A stretch of 7,969 nt of DNA from Sphingopyxis sp. Its GTDB lineage: Bacteria > Pseudomonadota > Alphaproteobacteria > Sphingomonadales > Sphingomonadaceae. A program made the position numbers and the translations under genes. Of the stretch, positions 4,804 to 7,969 are shown piece by piece. The stretch's first letter is position 1; every line of letters starts with the position of its first letter. Location of the stretch: the NCBI GenBank assembly GCA_013911715.1, contig JACEST010000092.1, forward strand, positions 1 through 7,969, written 5' to 3'. The notes beneath the pieces are model-generated. The model saw nothing but the letters and a program-made list of their open reading frames with translations, was not told the DNA's origin and did no database searches.

Positions 4804-7161
4804 GTGAAGCATTCGCATATCCCCTCTGGCGGCAACCAGTTACAGCCGGTGCCAATTCCCACCTTGCTGGGCAGGGCCCCCAATGGCGAAGATGTGTCGG
4901 CGCTGCGCACGCTGCAAATGGCCCCGCTGCGCGGCAAGGGCGGTTTTCGCCTGGTGCTCAATCTCGTCGTCACCCTGACCGCGGCGGGCAATATTGTCGG
5001 CACTGCAGGCACGATGGTGACGCTGCTGTGGTTGGCCGTCAGCCTCGGCTTCATCGGCTGGTCGTGGCACGGATTCAAATCGTTTCACAAAAATACCAAT
5101 GACATGGCGGCGCGCGACGAATTTGCGCGCCTCAGCCGTCATGCGGCGATCATGACGGCGCTGTGGACGGTGACCTTTTGGTTGCAGGGCCTCAATCCGA
5201 CGCTGGGGCATGTCCTGCCGCTGTGGACGCTGGCGTTGCTCCTGATGGTGGCGCTGACCACTCTCGTCAGCAGCGTGCCCGCCACCTGCATGATCTTCAT
5301 CCTGCCCGTCAGCCTGTCGGCGGCGGGTGCCTTTGCCATGGCGGGCGAGCCCGACCTTGGAGTTGTGGTGTTTGTCATCGGCGTCGCGCTCAGCATTGCC
5401 ACGCTGCGATCGGCCCAAAGCTATATCATGTACCGGCGTGCCGAAGCGACGCTCCACGAAAAGAGCGAGACGGTCAGCCTGCTGCTCAAGGAATTTGAGG
5501 ATGCCTCGGCCGACTGGCTGTGGCAGACCGACACTGGCCGCCGCCTTGAACATGTGTCGCCGCGCTTCGCCTATGCGCTGGGCTTGACGGTCGAGGAGCT
5601 CGAAGGGATGCCGCTGCTCCAGGCTATCGCTGGCGACGCCTGGGAAAGCGGCAAATTTCCGCCCGCGATGCACGACATGGCCGAACGGATGAAGCGGCGC
5701 GAAAGCTTCTCGGCGATGATTGTGCCCGTCGTAATCGGCGGCAAGCGGCGCTGGTGGGAACTCGCCGCATCGCCCCGTATCGACGAAAATGGCCGCTTCA
5801 TGGGCTTTCGCGGCGTGGGATCGGATGTCACGTCCGAACATCAGTCGGCATCGGAAATCGCGCGCATGGCGCGCTTTGACAATCTGACCGGGCTGCCCAA
5901 CCGCCTGCATCTCAATGAATCGCTCGGCATCGCGCTCAAGGACGCGGTTGCCACGCGCACGCGCTGCGCGCTTTTGATCATCGACCTCGACCGGTTCAAG
6001 GCGGTCAACGACACGCTCGGCCATCCTGTCGGCGATCAACTGCTGGCGCAGGTGTCGGCGCGGCTGAAGGCGCTGATGCCTCGCAACGCCGTGTGCGGCC
6101 GGCTGGGCGGTGACGAATTTGCCGTGGTGATGGCCGCGCTCGATCAGGCATCGCACGCCGAAAAGCTGGGCGAACGCATTATCGAGGCGGTCAGCCGCCC
6201 CTATGTCGTCGACAATCATCAATTGTTCGTCGGTGCCAGTATCGGTTTTGCGCTCGGGCCGCAGGACGGCGCTTCGGTCGAAACGCTCACCCGCAACGCC
6301 GACCTTGCGCTCTACAAATCCAAGGATCGTGGCGGCAATGTCGTCGCCCAATATGACGCCTCGCTCCACGCCCAGGCCGAAGAGCGGCGCATCATGGAAC
6401 AGGAATTGCGCGGCGCACTCGAACGCGGCGAATTCCACCTCAATTTCCAGCCGGTGGTCGAGGCCGCCGACGGCACGCTCGACGGGTTCGAGGCGCTAAT
6501 CCGCTGGACCAACCCGCGCCTTGGCGTCGTGTCGCCAGCCAAATTCATCCCGCTCGCCGAAGATGCGCGGTTGATCGGGCCGATCGGCGAATGGGTGCTG
6601 CGCACCGCCTGCCGCGAGGCGTGCCGCTGGCCGTCCAATCTCAAGATCGCAGTCAATGTTTCGGCCGAACAGCTCACCGACCCCGGCTTTGCCTCGGTCG
6701 TTGTCTCGGCGCTGGCCCAAAGCGGCCTGTCGCCTGCGCGGCTGGAAATAGAAGTCACCGAAAGCGTGTTTCTGCGCGATGGCGGCGGCGCATCGCAGCT
6801 GCTCGACCAGCTGCTGTCGCTGGGCATTCGCCTGTGCCTTGACGATTTCGGGACCGGCTATTCGTCGCTCGGTTACTTACGCAAGACGCAGTTTTCGACG
6901 ATCAAGGTCGACCGCAGTTTCGTGCAGGGCGCGGCCAAAAAAATGCCCGAATCGATCGCCATCATCCGCGCCGTGGTGGCGCTTGCCGATGCGCTTGGCA
7001 TGTCGACCACCGCCGAGGGTGCCGAGACCGAGGTCGAGGTGGAAACCATCCGCGCGCTTGGCTGCCGCAAGATTCAGGGCTATTATTATGGCCGCCCGAT
7101 GGCGGCGTCCGACGTGATGGCGATGTTCAACAGCGGACAAGATCACGCCCGCGTCGCCTGA
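4804..7161 (+). CDS. Membrane-anchored PAS-GGDEF-EAL cyclic-di-GMP enzyme
   Basis: This 785-residue inner-membrane signalling protein combines diguanylate cyclase and phosphodiesterase modules. Order: a cytoplasmic N-tail; about six hydrophobic segments (roughly 48-68, 72-90, 114-132, 139-158, 162-178, 184-203) forming an unassigned membrane sensor; a charged helical linker (208-230); a PAS-like domain (230-350; ASADWLWQTD, RRWWELAASP, GFRGVGSDVT); GGDEF (about 356-515) with DNLTGLPNR, DLDRFKAVNDTLGH and an intact GGDEF at 435-439; and EAL (about 530-775). The EAL module keeps the expected metal and catalytic residues: E563-A-L, N618 in VNVS, E653 in EVTES, DDFGTG 680-685, K701 in KVDRS, E738 in AEGAE, and QGYYYGRP from 758. 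Both active sites look complete. The RxxD inhibitory site is missing: positions -9 and -6 before GGDEF are Pro and Ala. Net activity cannot be predicted; in some hybrids GGDEF only binds GTP to stimulate EAL. It lies 95 bp after the ligase and converges on DUF3297. Confidence 0.95.
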   Translation: MKHSHIPSGGNQLQPVPIPTLLGRAPNGEDVSALRTLQMAPLRGKGGFRLVLNLVVTLTAAGNIVGTAGTMVTLLWLAVSLGFIGWSWHGFKSFHKNTNDMAARDEFARLSRHAAIMTALWTVTFWLQGLNPTLGHVLPLWTLALLLMVALTTLVSSVPATCMIFILPVSLSAAGAFAMAGEPDLGVVVFVIGVALSIATLRSAQSYIMYRRAEATLHEKSETVSLLLKEFEDASADWLWQTDTGRRLEHVSPRFAYALGLTVEELEGMPLLQAIAGDAWESGKFPPAMHDMAERMKRRESFSAMIVPVVIGGKRRWWELAASPRIDENGRFMGFRGVGSDVTSEHQSASEIARMARFDNLTGLPNRLHLNESLGIALKDAVATRTRCALLIIDLDRFKAVNDTLGHPVGDQLLAQVSARLKALMPRNAVCGRLGGDEFAVVMAALDQASHAEKLGERIIEAVSRPYVVDNHQLFVGASIGFALGPQDGASVETLTRNADLALYKSKDRGGNVVAQYDASLHAQAEERRIMEQELRGALERGEFHLNFQPVVEAADGTLDGFEALIRWTNPRLGVVSPAKFIPLAEDARLIGPIGEWVLRTACREACRWPSNLKIAVNVSAEQLTDPGFASVVVSALAQSGLSPARLEIEVTESVFLRDGGGASQLLDQLLSLGIRLCLDDFGTGYSSLGYLRKTQFSTIKVDRSFVQGAAKKMPESIAIIRAVVALADALGMSTTAEGAETEVEVETIRALGCRKIQGYYYGRPMAASDVMAMFNSGQDHARVA

Positions 7162-7175
7162 CCGCTGGCGCGGTA

Positions 7176-7460
7176 TTAGTCTTTGGGCGCATCCTCAGCG
7201 GCCGCGCCCGCGTCGCCCGCTGCCACATCCTCGAACCAGGCCTCGACCTCGCCCATCAGCTTGATCGTCATCGGCTGGCCGAAACGGTCTTTCGACTTGC
7301 CCGCTGCAACGCGGATCCAGCCTTCGGAAATCGAATATTCCTCGACATCGGTGCGCACCTTGCCCTTGAAGCGGATGCCGATGCCGCGCTGGAGCACGTC
7401 CATGTCGAAATGCGGCGAACGCGGGTTGGTCGACAGATGGTCGGGCGGGGTGTCGGTCAT
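7176..7460 (-). CDS. DUF3297 family protein
   Basis: A 94-residue soluble protein with no signal peptide or membrane segment. It begins MTDTPPDHLSTNPRSPHF and continues through DVLQRGIGIRFKGKVR, VEEYSISEGWIRVAAGKSKDRFGQPMTIKLMGEVEAWFED, the nearly complete DUF3297 domain, then a short Ala/Asp/Glu-rich acidic tail. The family's function is unknown; these are small, mostly beta-strand proteins. I chose ATG 7460 because GGAGA lies ten bases upstream (7471-7475) and conserved sequence begins there; the frame stays open to 7577, but that addition is Ala/Arg-rich and covers the divergent promoter region. The gene is divergent from the FAD oxidoreductase and ends 14 bp from the GGDEF-EAL stop, so it is probably a single-gene transcript. 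A 5-bp stem (7161-7165 with 7170-7174) fills the convergent gap. Confidence 0.9.
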   Translation of the reverse strand: MTDTPPDHLSTNPRSPHFDMDVLQRGIGIRFKGKVRTDVEEYSISEGWIRVAAGKSKDRFGQPMTIKLMGEVEAWFEDVAAGDAGAAAEDAPKD

Positions 7461-7575
7461 GGCCTGAAAGTCTCCGGAAAAGCTGGCTGCGCGGCTAGCG
7501 GCGGTGGCCGCACGAATCAACCCCGCGCGCGCAATTGCGCTTGCCGCCCTGCTATCCGCCCGCCATGCCAGCGCC
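7461..7575. promoter_or_regulatory. Divergent promoter region, DUF3297 / FAD oxidoreductase
   Basis: This 115-bp gap must carry the promoters of both divergent genes. No convincing -35/-10 pair stands out. It holds the DUF3297 ribosome site (7471-7475), a GANTC methylation site (GAATC, 7514-7518) and a perfect 12-bp palindrome GCGCAATTGCGC (7529-7540), which lies 35 bases before the oxidoreductase ATG. The ATG at 7565 is not a gene start because it meets TGA after four codons. Confidence 0.35.
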
Positions 7576-7969
7576 ATGACTGCCGCGCCAACCTCTTATG
7601 ACGCCATCATCCTTGGTGCGGGCGGCGCGGGGTTGATGGCGGCGGCGACGGCGGCGCAGCGCGGGCGGCGCATCCTCGTCATCGATCACGCCGATGAACC
7701 GGGCAAGAAAGTCCTGATTTCGGGCGGCGGACGCTGCAACTTCACCAATGTGAACGCCACCGCGAACCACGCCGAAGAACGTTTTCTGTCCGCCAACCGC
7801 CATTTCGCCAAATCGGCGCTCGGCCGCTATGGCCCGCAAGACTTTATCGACCTTGTCGCCGCGCACGGCATCGCCTTTCACGAAAAGACGCTCGGCCAGC
7901 TGTTCTGCGACGGCAGCGCGCGGCAGATTGTCGCGATGCTGCTTGCCGAATGTACAAAGGGCGCTGCGC
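7576..7969 (+). CDS. NAD(P)/FAD-dependent oxidoreductase, BaiN/HI0933-like, 5' part
   Basis: The first 131 codons of a flavoprotein that continues past the right edge. The Rossmann fold for FAD is clear: YDAIILGAGGAGLMAA with GAGGAG at 14-19, followed by ILVID ending in an acidic residue (D37). The strongly diagnostic EPGKKVLISGGGRCNFTN of the HI0933/YhiN/BaiN family spans 41-58. Further family-like sequence follows: ALGRYGPQDFIDLVAAHGIAFHEKTLGQLFCDGSARQIVAMLLAEC. Full-length members are about 390-400 residues, so roughly two thirds is missing. Family members are annotated as aminoacetone oxidases or flavoproteins, but the physiological substrate is generally unproven. ATG 7576 is the only sensible start: ATG 7565 is in another frame and stops at once. 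There is no strong Shine-Dalgarno. It is probably transcribed from the gap shared with DUF3297. Confidence 0.9.
   Translation, partial: MTAAPTSYDAIILGAGGAGLMAAATAAQRGRRILVIDHADEPGKKVLISGGGRCNFTNVNATANHAEERFLSANRHFAKSALGRYGPQDFIDLVAAHGIAFHEKTLGQLFCDGSARQIVAMLLAECTKGAA

Noticed and set aside
4840..6438. 532-residue minus-strand frame opposite the GGDEF-EAL gene
   Set aside because: Same in-register artefact: it ends exactly opposite the rare TTA leucine codon at 4840-4842. The composition is the His/Arg/Gln-rich pattern of antisense translation.
7161..7174. ACCGC/GCGGT hairpin in the convergent gap as a bidirectional terminator
   Set aside because: The stem is only five base pairs, overlaps the stop codon of the GGDEF-EAL gene and has no T-tract on either strand.
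1..7969. Signs of horizontal transfer, insertion sequences, toxin-antitoxin or defence genes
   Set aside because: Composition and codon use look even throughout, gaps are short, and no transposase, integrase, direct-repeat array or tRNA was seen.

Overview
This window looks like a chromosomal segment of an alphaproteobacterium in the order Sphingomonadales, probably close to Sphingopyxis or Sphingomonas. It is GC-rich with strong G/C preference at third codon positions. It carries NDUFA12, a complex I accessory subunit of alphaproteobacteria and mitochondria, beside aat and DUF2155, and also recX and DUF3297. The genus is inferred from gene content and overall feel; no search was run. I see no rRNA, tRNA, CRISPR array, insertion sequence, phage gene or integration site. 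The DNA reads as tightly packed core genome.

Layout, left to right. Positions 1-65 hold the last codons of an unidentified plus-strand gene, followed 14 bases later by aat (80-850, leucyl/phenylalanyl-tRNA-protein transferase of the N-degron pathway). Converging on it is a minus-strand operon read right to left: recX (2779-2192), a DUF192 lipoprotein (2182-1709), NDUFA12 (1658-1275) and a DUF2155 lipoprotein (1275-643). The last gene runs tail-to-tail into aat with a 208-bp coding overlap.

A 114-bp divergent intergenic region (2780-2893), holding an inverted repeat and a perfect TATAAT, separates recX from a plus-strand fatty acyl-AMP ligase (2894-4708). After a weak terminator-like hairpin comes a large membrane-anchored PAS-GGDEF-EAL protein (4804-7161) that probably makes and/or degrades cyclic-di-GMP. 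It converges, 14 bp apart, on a small DUF3297 gene (7460-7176, minus). That gene is divergent from a BaiN/HI0933-type FAD-dependent oxidoreductase (7576 to beyond the right edge).

Functional links are loose. The recX-DUF192-NDUFA12-DUF2155 block combines recombination control, two predicted outer-membrane lipoproteins and a complex I assembly/accessory subunit. The acyl-AMP ligase has no carrier protein or synthase next to it. No clearly new defence or mobile system is visible. The observations most worth checking are the long aat/DUF2155 overlap, the orphan acyl-AMP ligase with its operator-like promoter, and the GANTC (CcrM) sites found in every promoter-bearing gap.
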